Below, one piece after another: positions 1 through 8,498 of a DNA stretch of 64,000 bases. The position numbers and the translations under genes were made by a program. Source of the DNA: Pseudarthrobacter siccitolerans (GTDB lineage: Bacteria > Actinomycetota > Actinomycetes > Actinomycetales > Micrococcaceae); contig NZ_JAUSXB010000001.1 of the NCBI RefSeq assembly GCF_030823375.1, positions 124,001 through 188,000 of the forward strand. Direction: 5' to 3'. Within the stretch, counting starts at the first letter, position 1; every line of letters starts with the position of its first letter. The notes under the pieces were generated by a model. The model did no database searches, had not been told where the DNA came from, and saw only the letters and a program-made list of their open reading frames with translations.

Positions 1-108
1 CAGGCGGAGGAGATTTTTGACCTCCTGATGGGCTCGGACGTGTCGCCGCGCAAGGACTTCATTATCGCCGGCGCCTCCAGCCTGGACAGGGAACGCATCG
101 ACGCCTGA
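1..108 (+). CDS. parE: DNA topoisomerase IV subunit B (ParE), C-terminal fragment
   Basis: Only the last 35 codons are inside the window. The tail contains IFDLLMGSDVSPRKDFI followed by DRERIDA, the usual end of actinobacterial GyrB/ParE-type ATPase subunits, just after the TOPRIM region. With the A subunit it forms the heterotetramer that decatenates or relaxes DNA. It is called ParE rather than GyrB because its probable partner parC lies about 8.5 kb downstream on the opposite strand, and gyrB normally sits beside gyrA near the origin. The 67 bases before the convergent M56 gene hold only a weak hairpin. Confidence 0.75.
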   Translation, partial: QAEEIFDLLMGSDVSPRKDFIIAGASSLDRERIDA

Positions 109-175
109 CCGCATGCGCGCGCAGCGCCGGGCTGCCTGACGGCGCCAGGCGGCACAAGGCGGACGACGGCGGGAC

Positions 176-1183
176 TCAGCCGAACAGGCCCGGCGCCATC
201 AGCAAGGCTGTGGGCAACGCCAGCAGGAGCACGCAGCCGGCGAGCACGAGGCTGCGGACCGGCGCAGGCAGCTGCGGCCGGGGCGAGAGCAGTCGGCTGA
301 CCCGGGAGGCTGTGGTGCGGGCCGAGTCCGAGCCTGCAGCAGCCGCCGCCGAGTCAAGCCCGGCTAATGACAGTCCGGACGATGACAGCCCGGACGGGGT
401 GCGTTGAAGTTCGGCCTCGCCCGGCGTCCTGGCGGCTCCGCTGGCCACGATGGCAATGGCCTTGATGAGCGTAGCCTTGCTCTCGGTCCTAAGCGCCACG
501 TCGTCCGCCAGCATCTCGATCAGGGAGTTGACGGACTCCTGGGCAAGGCGCGTGGTGGGAAGCCAGGGGAGCGCCTGCCGCCAGGCGGCGAAGGCCCAGA
601 GCAGCAGGTGGTGCCGCTGGCTCAGGTGCGCATTTTCGTGGATCAGCACCGCGCGGAGTTCGGCCGGCTCAAGGGCGGCCATCAGGCCGTCGGACAGCAC
701 CGTCACGGAGCGCGCGCCGCCGGGAAGGCAGTAGGCCACCGGCGAATCGTGGCTGATGACCAGCGTTCCGGCTCCTTCAGCGGACGGGGAGGCCAGGAGC
801 GCGAGAAGCTCCCGGTGCCGCCGGCGCTGGCGCTCGATCTTGTAATAGGTCAGCAGCAGGGTGAACACCAGGTGGGCGGTCAGCAGCGCCGCGGCGGACA
901 ACGCAAAGATGTGCCAGAAACCGAGGTCCGTGGTGGGAGCGTTGAAGAGCACCATGCCCGCAAGCGCCCGCAGGCCGGCGAGCAGGTTATCGCCGATGGG
1001 CTCCAGGCCGTACACCAGCATGGCGCCGATCATCGACAAGCCACCGGCAAGTGCGATGGCCTGCCAGAGCAGCATGGCGGTAAAGGGGGATCGCGCGGGC
1101 CACTGCGCACGCGAGAGAAGGATAGGCACCGGCCACGCCAGGACTATCGCAAGGACCGCCAGCAGGTACGAGGCCCAGAACAT
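176..1183 (-). CDS. M56 family metallopeptidase (BlaR1-like, no sensor domain)
   Basis: A 335-residue membrane protein. Hydrophobic segments lie near residues 5-25, 38-58, 92-115 and at the C-terminus (about 313-330). The gluzincin motif HENAH is at residues 182-186 on the cytosolic loop. In BlaR1/MecR1 this protease domain triggers loss of the BlaI/MecI repressor. The extracellular penicillin-binding domain of BlaR1 is absent, so the signal is probably not a beta-lactam bound there. The ATG at 1183 lies 6 bases after the BlaI stop, so the two genes form one transcript. The peptidase assignment is firm; the signal is unknown. Confidence 0.85.
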   Translation of the reverse strand: MFWASYLLAVLAIVLAWPVPILLSRAQWPARSPFTAMLLWQAIALAGGLSMIGAMLVYGLEPIGDNLLAGLRALAGMVLFNAPTTDLGFWHIFALSAAALLTAHLVFTLLLTYYKIERQRRRHRELLALLASPSAEGAGTLVISHDSPVAYCLPGGARSVTVLSDGLMAALEPAELRAVLIHENAHLSQRHHLLLWAFAAWRQALPWLPTTRLAQESVNSLIEMLADDVALRTESKATLIKAIAIVASGAARTPGEAELQRTPSGLSSSGLSLAGLDSAAAAAGSDSARTTASRVSRLLSPRPQLPAPVRSLVLAGCVLLLALPTALLMAPGLFG

Positions 1184-1189
1184 GGTCCG

Positions 1190-1576
1190 CTAGATGTGAC
1201 CAAGCAGTTTGCGCAGGGTCTCGGCTTCACCTTCGGAAACGGAGCCAATGAAGCGTGCCAGCACGGCTTCACGGTCCGGGGCTGAACCCAGTACTTCGTG
1301 CATCAGCTCAGCGGTGTGGTCCTCGCGGCTGGACACCGCCTGGTAGCGGTGCGGACGCATGCCGCGTTCGCGTTCCACCAGGCCCTTCTTCTCAAGCCGG
1401 GACAGGACTGTGAGCACAGTGGTGACGGCCAGTTCCTTGCCTTCGTGGCCTGCGCTGCCATCCTGGCCGGCGGAGGTCTGCGCCAGCCGGTCCCGCAAAG
1501 TGTTCGCGGTGGCTGCTTCATGGCCCGCCCAGAGCAGGTCCATCACTGCCCGTTCCAGTTCACCAAGACTAGCCAT
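1190..1576 (-). CDS. BlaI/MecI/CopY family transcriptional repressor
   Basis: A 128-residue winged-helix repressor. It opens MASLGELERAVMDLLW and contains TTVLTVLSRLEKKGLVERE, the recognition-helix and wing region of BlaI, followed by a helical dimerisation tail. The ATG at 1576 is preferred over an in-frame GTG at 1603 because AAGGAAAA stands just upstream of it and family members start here. The gene is divergent from cydA; the 261 bases between them hold three matching palindromes. It probably represses both itself with the M56 gene and the cyd operon. The family is clear; the cyd target is inference. Confidence 0.88.
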   Translation of the reverse strand: MASLGELERAVMDLLWAGHEAATANTLRDRLAQTSAGQDGSAGHEGKELAVTTVLTVLSRLEKKGLVERERGMRPHRYQAVSSREDHTAELMHEVLGSAPDREAVLARFIGSVSEGEAETLRKLLGHI

Positions 1577-1680
1577 TGCACTTTTCCTTTTGTTTCCCCG
1601 CACCGCTGCCCTGGACAGACGGTGACATGTTGCGTTTCGCTACTTCTACAGAAACCAATTTACCCCGATTCCGCTTCACT

Positions 1681-1697
1681 TTCTACATTGGGTAGAA
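1681..1697. promoter_or_regulatory. BlaI-type operator 1
   Basis: Perfect palindrome TTCTAC-ATTGG-GTAGAA, nearer to the blaI gene and so probably autoregulatory. A further left half-site, TTCTAC, occurs at 1644-1649. TAC/GTA half-sites match known BlaI/MecI operators. Confidence 0.7.
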
Positions 1698-1766
1698 CAC
1701 GGGCGGGTCACGATCCGCGGCAAGCCGCGGGGGCCGCGGAGCGTTTTTACACCACCGCCGCGATTG

Positions 1767-1783
1767 TTCTACACTTTGTAGAA
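1767..1783. promoter_or_regulatory. BlaI-type operator 2
   Basis: Perfect palindrome TTCTAC-ACTTT-GTAGAA; its core TACA-ctt-TGTA resembles the family motif. Its centre lies 25 bp from operator 3, so both sites could be bound on one face of the helix or cooperatively. Confidence 0.7.
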
Positions 1784-1791
1784 GTTAGAGT

Positions 1792-1808
1792 TTCTACAGA
1801 ACGTAGAA
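1792..1808. promoter_or_regulatory. BlaI-type operator 3, overlapping the probable cydA promoter
   Basis: Perfect palindrome TTCTAC-AGAAC-GTAGAA. A possible cydA -10, TAGGGA (1826-1831), lies six bases before the ATG. A -35 with a 17-base spacer would fall at 1803-1808, inside the right arm of this operator. Occupancy would therefore block the promoter. Confidence 0.65.
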
Positions 1809-1837
1809 AACCTTCGCCCGGACAGTAGGGACCCGCC

Positions 1838-3451
1838 ATGGACGCTATGGACGCTCTGGAAATCGCACGCTGGCAATTCGGCATCACCACCGTCTATCAC
1901 TTCATGATGGTCCCGCTCACCATCGGCCTGGGCCTGGTGGTGGCCGTGATCCAGACCATCTGGCACCGCACCGGAAAGGCCGAATACCTCCGGATGACCA
2001 AATTCTGGGGAAAGCTTTTCCTGATCAACTTCATCATGGGCGTGGCCACCGGCATCGTCCAGGAGTTCCAGTTCGGAATGGCCTGGAGCGAGTACAGCCG
2101 CTTCGTCGGCGATGTCTTCGGGGCACCGCTGGCACTCGAGGCGCTGCTGGCCTTCTTTGTGGAATCCACCTTCCTGGGGCTGTGGATCTTCGGGTGGAAG
2201 CAGCTCAAGCCGGCCATCCACCTCGCCTGCCTCTGGACAGCCGTCATAGGCTCCGTGTTCTCCGCGTACTTCATCATCGTGGCCAACAGCTGGATGCAGC
2301 ACCCCGTCGGTGTCGAGATGATCGACGGCCGGCCCGTTATGACCGACGCCTGGGCTGTCTTTACCAACAACACCGCCCTCGTCGCAGTGCCCCACACACT
2401 CTTCGGCGCCCTCGCCGTCGCAGGCGGTTTCCTGCTCGGCATCGCCTGGTACCACCTCTGGCGGCGGCGTCGCGACGGCGTCGATACCGTGGGCGCCGAC
2501 GGCAAGGTGATCGCCGGTGAAGCTGCAAACATTCCCGGCCGTGACCGGAACGATCACAAAGTCTGGCTTCATTCCCTGCGCATCGGCGCCGTCGTGGCCA
2601 TGATCTCCTTCGCCGGAACCGCGCTCACCGGCGACCTCCAGGGCAAGCTGATGTTCGAGCAGCAGCCCATGAAGATGGCCGCGGCTGAAGCTGCCTGCCA
2701 TGACGGCACCGGCTTCTCCGTGCTGAGCATCGGCAACATCGGCTCACAGAACTGCGACGACATCGTGGCCCTGATCGAGGTTCCGGGCATCCTCTCCTAC
2801 CTGGCCAAGGGAGATTTCACCACCGAAGTCCAGGGCGTCAACAGCCTGCTGCCCGAATACAAGGAGAAGTACGGCACCCACCTGCCGGACAACCCGATCT
2901 ACGGGGAGCGCGCCGGCCAGGAAATCGACTACCTTCCCGTTATGGAGGTCACCTACTGGGGCTTCCGCATGATGATCGGTTTCGGCGGCCTCGCGGCCCT
3001 GGCAGCCCTGGTGGCCCTGTGGCTCACCCGCAAGGGCACGGTGCCCGAGTCCCGGTGGCTGATGCGGCTGGCCGTCTTCGGCATCCTCGCCCCGTTCGGT
3101 GCCAACGCCGCCGGCTGGATCTTCACCGAGATGGGACGCCAGCCCTTTGTGGTGGCACCCAACCCCGACCCCAGCGGGGTTGACCAGGTGTTTATGTTCA
3201 CCGCCGCCGCGGTGTCACCCGGCGTCTCCGCCGGCGAACTGCTGGCGTCGCTGATCACCCTGACCACCATTTACGCCGTCCTGCTGGTAGTTGAAGTCAA
3301 GCTGCTGGTGAAGTACATCCGGGGCGGTGTGGTGTCCGCAATGCCCGAACTCGTCCACGCCCCGGCAGACGAAAACGAAGACGCCACCCCCGGCCCGGGC
3401 GGGCAGGGCGGCGGCAAACCGGCCGACGACGTCCTGGCCTTCGCCTACTAG
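1838..3451 (+). CDS. cydA: Cytochrome bd oxidase subunit I
   Basis: A 537-residue multipass membrane subunit of the quinol:O2 oxidoreductase used at low oxygen or under respiratory stress. The N-terminus reads ARWQFGITTVYHFMMVPLTI, with the conserved haem-ligand His at residue 21. GWIFTEMGRQPF is the CydA signature near the C-terminus. The periplasmic quinol loop is short, as in Gram-positive bacteria. The C-terminus ends in an acidic, Gly/Pro-rich tail. It is first in a cydA-cydB-cydDC operon and lies opposite the BlaI/M56 pair. Three BlaI-type palindromes precede it, and the spacing suggests a leaderless or very short-leader transcript. Confidence 0.97.
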   Translation: MDAMDALEIARWQFGITTVYHFMMVPLTIGLGLVVAVIQTIWHRTGKAEYLRMTKFWGKLFLINFIMGVATGIVQEFQFGMAWSEYSRFVGDVFGAPLALEALLAFFVESTFLGLWIFGWKQLKPAIHLACLWTAVIGSVFSAYFIIVANSWMQHPVGVEMIDGRPVMTDAWAVFTNNTALVAVPHTLFGALAVAGGFLLGIAWYHLWRRRRDGVDTVGADGKVIAGEAANIPGRDRNDHKVWLHSLRIGAVVAMISFAGTALTGDLQGKLMFEQQPMKMAAAEAACHDGTGFSVLSIGNIGSQNCDDIVALIEVPGILSYLAKGDFTTEVQGVNSLLPEYKEKYGTHLPDNPIYGERAGQEIDYLPVMEVTYWGFRMMIGFGGLAALAALVALWLTRKGTVPESRWLMRLAVFGILAPFGANAAGWIFTEMGRQPFVVAPNPDPSGVDQVFMFTAAAVSPGVSAGELLASLITLTTIYAVLLVVEVKLLVKYIRGGVVSAMPELVHAPADENEDATPGPGGQGGGKPADDVLAFAY

Positions 3452-3479
3452 TCCGCGCCAAGAGCAGAGGAAACGAAGA

Positions 3480-4529
3480 ATGGAACTGCTGCCAACCATC
3501 TGGTTCATAGCCATCGCAGTGCTCTGGACCGGGTACCTCTTCCTTGAGGGCTTTGACCTGGGCGTGGGCATGCTGATGAAGCTGTTTGCCCGGAACAACA
3601 CCGAGCGCCGCGTCCTGCTCAACACCGTGGGCCCCGTCTGGGACGGCAATGAGGTTTGGCTCCTGACCGCCGGCGGCGCGACTTTTGCCGCCTTCCCGCT
3701 CTGGTACGCCTCGCTGTTCTCTGCCCTCTACCTGCCACTGCTCCTGGTCCTGGTTGCACTGATTTTCCGTGCCGTGGCCTTCGAGTACCGGGGCAAGGTG
3801 GACACGGATCAGTGGCGGGCCAGGTGGGACTGGGCCATTGCCCTGGGATCCTTCTTCGCGGCCTTCGGCGTGGGCGCAGCGCTTGCCCTGACCACCACCG
3901 GCCTGCCCCTGAACGCCAACGGTGACCGGGTGGGCGGCCCCTTCGCCTGGTTCAACGGCTATGCGGTCCTCGGCGGGCTCGCCGTCGTTGGATTCGCGCT
4001 GGTGCACGCCCTGGCTTTCCTTGCCCTGAAGACCGACGGCGAGGTGCGCCACCGGGCCCGCCGCTGGTTTGTCCGGTTGCTGCCCGTCCTGCTCCTTCCC
4101 ATTGCGGCGTGGGCGCTCACGGTCCAGTTCCTCGAAGGGAAGCTTTGGACCTGGGCGCTGGTCCTGCTGGCGGTGGCCGCGGCAGCCGCAGCCTGGGCGA
4201 TGGCCCGGAAGGGTGCGGAAGGAAAGGCGTTCGTGGCATTGGGAGCCTTCCTGGCCCTGGGCTCGGCGTCAATCTTCGGCGCCGCGTTCCCGGTGGTGCT
4301 GCCCTCCACCCTCAGCGAGGCCTTTGACCTCACCATTTCCAACGCCTCGTCCTCGGACTACACTCTGGGGCTGATGACTGTTGTGGCCGCCTTCGGACTG
4401 CCCCTGGTCATCGCCTACCAGGCCTGGACGTACTGGGTCTTCCGGAAGCGGGTCAGCGCAGCGCACATCCCGGAAGCCCACAGCTTCCTTCCGGCCGTCG
4501 CCGCCAAGGCTTTCACCAACAAAGGCTGA
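3480..4529 (+). CDS. cydB: Cytochrome bd oxidase subunit II
   Basis: A 349-residue membrane subunit pairing with CydA. It begins MELLPTIWFIAIAVLWTGYL followed by FLEGFDLGVGML, the CydB signature, and contains GPVWDGNEVWLL. The reading frame is open further upstream, but the ATG at 3480 follows AGAGGAAACGAAGA, a good ribosome-binding site, and matches the family start. It lies 28 bases after cydA and one base before cydDC, so it is co-transcribed with both. Confidence 0.97.
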   Translation: MELLPTIWFIAIAVLWTGYLFLEGFDLGVGMLMKLFARNNTERRVLLNTVGPVWDGNEVWLLTAGGATFAAFPLWYASLFSALYLPLLLVLVALIFRAVAFEYRGKVDTDQWRARWDWAIALGSFFAAFGVGAALALTTTGLPLNANGDRVGGPFAWFNGYAVLGGLAVVGFALVHALAFLALKTDGEVRHRARRWFVRLLPVLLLPIAAWALTVQFLEGKLWTWALVLLAVAAAAAAWAMARKGAEGKAFVALGAFLALGSASIFGAAFPVVLPSTLSEAFDLTISNASSSDYTLGLMTVVAAFGLPLVIAYQAWTYWVFRKRVSAAHIPEAHSFLPAVAAKAFTNKG

Positions 4530-4530
4530 C

Positions 4531-7500
4531 ATGCGTCCCTCTTTCCCGCCCGGTCCGGCCACCCGCTCCGCCATCTACTGGCTGGGGCTCCTCGCCGCCC
4601 TCAAGGCGCTGTCCCTGGTCCTGATCGGGCAGGCGGTGGCGTCGGTGCTCGCCGGACTCGTCTCGGGGAACGCCGGGTGGGCGGAGCAGATCGCTGCCGG
4701 TATGGCCGGGGTGGTCCTGCGGTCGCTGACGGTGTGGGGGCAGGCTGTTGCAGCGCGGCGGGCAGCCCTGGGCATCAAGGAGGAGTTGCGCGCCGGGCTG
4801 CTGGAAAGGGCGCTGCGCAACGGCGTCCGCAGTACAGGACCGGCCGACGGCGGACTCGCCGTGCTGGCCACCCGCGGACTGGACGCACTGGACAGCTACT
4901 ACACGCAGTTCCTGCCCGCCCTGGTCAACTGCGCGGCCATCCCGCTGCTGGTGGGGGCGCGTATCCTCTTCGCGGACTGGGTCTCCGCCGTGGTCATCGT
5001 CATGACCGTTCCGCTCGTTCCGCTGTTTATGGTGCTGATCGGACGGTACACCGAGGACAACGTCCGCGAGGCCCAGGCGTCCCTGGCCCGGCTCTCCACC
5101 CACATGCTGGAGCTTGCCAAGGGGCTTCCCGTGCTGGTGGGCCTGGGCCGCGCCACCGCCCAGCGGAAAGCGCTGGAGGAGATTTCCGAGGAATACCGGT
5201 CCCGCACCATGGGCACTTTGCGCACCGCGTTCCTCTCGGCCCTGGCGCTGGAGCTGATCGCCACCATCTCCGTGGCGGTGGTGGCCGTGTTCATCGGCGT
5301 GCGCCTGGTGCACGGGGACATGCCTCTGGAAGCCGGCCTGCTGGCCCTGATCCTGGCGCCGGACTGCTACCTTCCCCTGCGCGAACTCGGGACCGCGCAC
5401 CACGCCAGCGACGACGGAAGGGTGGCGCTCGCCGAAACCACTGCCGTCACCGACGCGCCCGAGCCGCACCCGCTTCCCGCTGCCCGCGCAGGCAGGCCAG
5501 GTGCCCCCATCAGCGTCACCGGACTCATGGTGAGCTATGACGGAAGGCCGCAGCCCGCCGTCGGCCCGCTTACCTTCACCGCGCCGCAGAGCCGGATCAC
5601 TGCCCTGGACGGGCCCAGCGGAGCCGGTAAAAGCACCGTCCTGGGCGTCCTCGCAGGGACCATTGGAGATGGGGCGGGCACCACGGTCACCGGCACCATC
5701 TCCGGCCTGGACCGGAAGGACATCGCCTGGGTTCCGCAGCACCCGGTCATGGTGGCAGAAACAGTCCTCGACGAGATTGTGCTCTACCTTTCCGGCGGGG
5801 CGGCCACCGGCGCCAACCGGAGCGGGCGGCACGCCGCTGAGGAAACTGCCCGGACCTGCCTGGCGCGGGCAGCAGCCGCCCACCTTGCCGGCAAGCACCC
5901 CGCCGAGCTGAGCCCCGGGGAACTGCGGCGCGTGGCACTGGCCCGCGGGCTCGCCCGGATCGAGGCCGGCGCCACCGTCCTCCTGCTGGATGAGCCAACT
6001 GCGCACCTGGACGACGCTTCCGCCGCGCTCGTGGAGGAAACCATCCGAAAGCTCCGGGGGAGGGTGACGGTCATCCTGGTCGCGCATGAGGAACGCACTC
6101 GCGCCCTTGCCGAACACCTGGTGCCCGTGGGCGGAAACGGCCTGATGGCCCCGGCTCCTGGCACCGTTGAACCTTCCCACCCCGAAGCCGGGGTGGGCGG
6201 CGCCGCGGCGGCCTTTTCCGCAACCACGGAAGGTCAAGCGGGCGCCAAGGAAGCTCCGGGGCAAGGGAGCACACCGGGCAGGGTCCAGCCCGGCGCAGCG
6301 GGGCTGCTGGCGGCTCTCCTGGCACCTGTCAGGGGCAAGTTCGCTGCTGCCGCTGTGGTGGGCACCCTGGCGGCGGTCTTCGCCGTCGCGCTGTCCGGCC
6401 TCTCCGGCTGGCTCATCATCCGCGCCGCCGGGCAGCCGCCCATCCTGTACCTGCTGACCGCGATTGTTGGCGTCCGGTTCTTCGGGATCGGCCGGGCCGT
6501 GCTGCGGTACGGCGAACGGCTCCTCCTGCACGACGCCGTATTCTCGGGGCTGACCCGGCTGCGCGGGCGGCTGTGGGAGTCCCTGAGCCGGCGGGCGCTG
6601 CCGCTGCGCCGCCTGTTGCAGGGCGGAAACGTCCTGGGAACGGTGATTGACGACGTCGATACCGTCCGCGACCTCCTGCCGCGGGTGGTCCTGCCGCCGG
6701 TCACTGCCCTGGCGGTTTCTGTCATGGCTCTGGTGACCACGGCGGCGCTGGTTCCGGTAGCGCTTCCGGCCGTTCTGGCCGCCAGCGCCATGAGCCTCCT
6801 GCTTGCCCCGGCAATTGCCCTCTGGGGCGACCGCAGGTCGGCTACCGCCGAGCAGCTCCTTCGCTCCGGAGTCCTGCGCCGCGTTGCGGCGGCCCTTGAC
6901 GCGCGGGCTGAACTGCACGCGAACAGCGTGGCTTCCTGCGTCCTCGATGAGCTGCATGCACAGGACCGTAACGCCACGGCGGCTTCGCAGCGCTCTGCCT
7001 GGGCCGACGGCCTGGGCCAGGCAATCACCACTGCTGCTTGCGCTTCGGCTGCCCTGGGCGCTGCCTGGCTCGCGGCTCCGGCGGTGCTCGCCGGCCGGCT
7101 TGCCCCGGAAACCGCAGCGGTGGTGGTCCTCCTGCTCCTTGCGCTGGTGGAGCCCTTCGCAGCGATGACGACGGCGGTGCGCCAGTTCCCGGCGCTGCGC
7201 ACAGTCCTGCAACGCGTCGCCGAATCCGGGGCACTCGAGGAGGGCCGGCAGGAGGACGGGCTGCAGGCCGTGCCCGCCCGCCGGGGCGGCCTTGCCGGCG
7301 TCGAACTGGATGGGCTGTCAGCCGCCTGGCCGGGCGGTGCGCCCGTGTTTTCCGGCGTGGACGCCGTGGCGGAACCGGGGCGGTGGCTGGCGGTGACCGG
7401 CCCGTCGGGGTCCGGGAAGTCCACGTTGCTGTCAGTCCTGCTGGGTTTCCTGCCCGTTGCTGCCGGACACGTTGGAGTGACCGGCCGGGCCGCCTGGTGC

Positions 7501-7989
7501 CCGCAGGAAGCCCACCTGTTCGATTCGACGATCCGCGGAAACCTCCTGCTCGGTAAGACCGGCTCCGCTGACGAGGCACAACAGGCCGATCCTGAGCTTC
7601 TTGACGTGCTCGCGTCGGTGGGCCTCACCGGCCTTCTGGAGCGGTTGCCGGCAGGCCTGGACACCCGCATCGGACCTGGCGGGGCATTCCTGAGCGGCGG
7701 AGAGCGCCAGCGCCTGGCGGTGGCGCGCACCCTGATGACCGGTGCCGAGGTGATCCTGCTGGATGAGCCCACCGCGCACCTGGATGCCGCGTCGGCCCGG
7801 GCCATGCTGGCGGACCTGCGGCACGGACTGCGTCACCGCACGGTGGTGCTGGTGACGCACAACCCGGCCGACATCCGGCCCGGGGATGCACGCCTGGTGC
7901 TGGCTCCCGGCTCGGAGCACGCGGGTTCAGAGCCTGCCGTCGCAAACCTGGTGGCATCCTCTGCGGGGGATCAGCCGTCCACGTCGTGA
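4531..7989 (+). CDS. cydDC: Thiol reductant ABC exporter CydDC, single fused polypeptide
   Basis: A 1152-residue fusion of the two half-transporters that export cysteine/glutathione-type reductants needed to assemble cytochrome bd. Each half has a six-helix membrane domain and an ATPase. In the CydD half, Walker A is GPSGAGKST (about residue 361) and Walker B is VLLLDEPTAHLDD (about 483), but the signature motif reads LSPGE. In the CydC half, Walker A is GPSGSGKST (about 956), the signature is canonical LSGGE (about 1053) and Walker B is VILLDEPTAHLD. The fused form is common in Actinobacteria. The ATG is one base after cydB; the 3' end overlaps the convergent dinB-family gene by 19 bases. 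Confidence 0.94.
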   Translation: MRPSFPPGPATRSAIYWLGLLAALKALSLVLIGQAVASVLAGLVSGNAGWAEQIAAGMAGVVLRSLTVWGQAVAARRAALGIKEELRAGLLERALRNGVRSTGPADGGLAVLATRGLDALDSYYTQFLPALVNCAAIPLLVGARILFADWVSAVVIVMTVPLVPLFMVLIGRYTEDNVREAQASLARLSTHMLELAKGLPVLVGLGRATAQRKALEEISEEYRSRTMGTLRTAFLSALALELIATISVAVVAVFIGVRLVHGDMPLEAGLLALILAPDCYLPLRELGTAHHASDDGRVALAETTAVTDAPEPHPLPAARAGRPGAPISVTGLMVSYDGRPQPAVGPLTFTAPQSRITALDGPSGAGKSTVLGVLAGTIGDGAGTTVTGTISGLDRKDIAWVPQHPVMVAETVLDEIVLYLSGGAATGANRSGRHAAEETARTCLARAAAAHLAGKHPAELSPGELRRVALARGLARIEAGATVLLLDEPTAHLDDASAALVEETIRKLRGRVTVILVAHEERTRALAEHLVPVGGNGLMAPAPGTVEPSHPEAGVGGAAAAFSATTEGQAGAKEAPGQGSTPGRVQPGAAGLLAALLAPVRGKFAAAAVVGTLAAVFAVALSGLSGWLIIRAAGQPPILYLLTAIVGVRFFGIGRAVLRYGERLLLHDAVFSGLTRLRGRLWESLSRRALPLRRLLQGGNVLGTVIDDVDTVRDLLPRVVLPPVTALAVSVMALVTTAALVPVALPAVLAASAMSLLLAPAIALWGDRRSATAEQLLRSGVLRRVAAALDARAELHANSVASCVLDELHAQDRNATAASQRSAWADGLGQAITTAACASAALGAAWLAAPAVLAGRLAPETAAVVVLLLLALVEPFAAMTTAVRQFPALRTVLQRVAESGALEEGRQEDGLQAVPARRGGLAGVELDGLSAAWPGGAPVFSGVDAVAEPGRWLAVTGPSGSGKSTLLSVLLGFLPVAAGHVGVTGRAAWCPQEAHLFDSTIRGNLLLGKTGSADEAQQADPELLDVLASVGLTGLLERLPAGLDTRIGPGGAFLSGGERQRLAVARTLMTGAEVILLDEPTAHLDAASARAMLADLRHGLRHRTVVLVTHNPADIRPGDARLVLAPGSEHAGSEPAVANLVASSAGDQPSTS

Positions 7990-8489
7990 AGGTGGTGGAC
8001 CACGTCGTGCAGGAAATACTGGGACAGCGTCAGGACCGTGAATTCCGAGCCGTTGCTGCGCAGCCCCGTGCGGCTCCACTCGGACTCCCGGACGGCGGCA
8101 AAGGACTCCGCGGCCTGCTTGCCTTCGGCCGTGAGCTCGGCGCTGACAACTGCCGGGTCGGCATTGGCGTAGTCCTTGTCGACGGCCGTCTGGTCCTGGT
8201 CCCAGTTGTCGAACCGGGCGTCGTCTGAAGCCAGCATGAGGTTCAGCCGCTGGTCGAAAAGGCTGAAAACGTCCCGGACATGGCAGGCGTACTCCAGCGC
8301 GGACCACGTATGGTCGTCCGGCCGATCGGCCACGTCAGGCCTGCGGAGAACGGCGCGCCAGCGGGGCAGCACGCTCACGATGCTGCCCGGAACTGTGGAG
8401 GGCGTCACGGTGGAGGCGTCGAACGAGCATTCCGGGCAGGGACGGGCCAGGACCCAGGTCCAGTCCTTTTCATCAGGAACGATAGGCAT
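7971..8489 (-). CDS. DinB/YfiT-like four-helix protein
   Basis: A 172-residue protein with DinB-superfamily features: WSALEYACHVRDVFSLFDQR with a candidate metal-ligand His, and near the end QYFLHDVVHHLHDV carrying further His ligands. Relatives include mycothiol- or bacillithiol-dependent transferases and many uncharacterised proteins, so the substrate cannot be named; a mycothiol-linked role is plausible in this phylum. It starts 9 bases after parC ends on the same strand and is probably co-transcribed. Its 3' end overlaps cydDC in the convergent orientation. Confidence 0.8.
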   Translation of the reverse strand: MPIVPDEKDWTWVLARPCPECSFDASTVTPSTVPGSIVSVLPRWRAVLRRPDVADRPDDHTWSALEYACHVRDVFSLFDQRLNLMLASDDARFDNWDQDQTAVDKDYANADPAVVSAELTAEGKQAAESFAAVRESEWSRTGLRSNGSEFTVLTLSQYFLHDVVHHLHDVDG

Positions 8490-8498
8490 AGGAGCAGT

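Noticed and set aside
404..1285. Long plus-strand ORF opposite the M56 gene
   Set aside because: Its product is Gly/Arg/His/Gln-rich with no domain, and the minus strand has clear M56 motifs. It is a shadow caused by high GC.
4513..7212. 899-codon minus-strand ORF opposite cydDC
   Set aside because: It lies wholly opposite a clear gene and has biased, repetitive composition without motifs.
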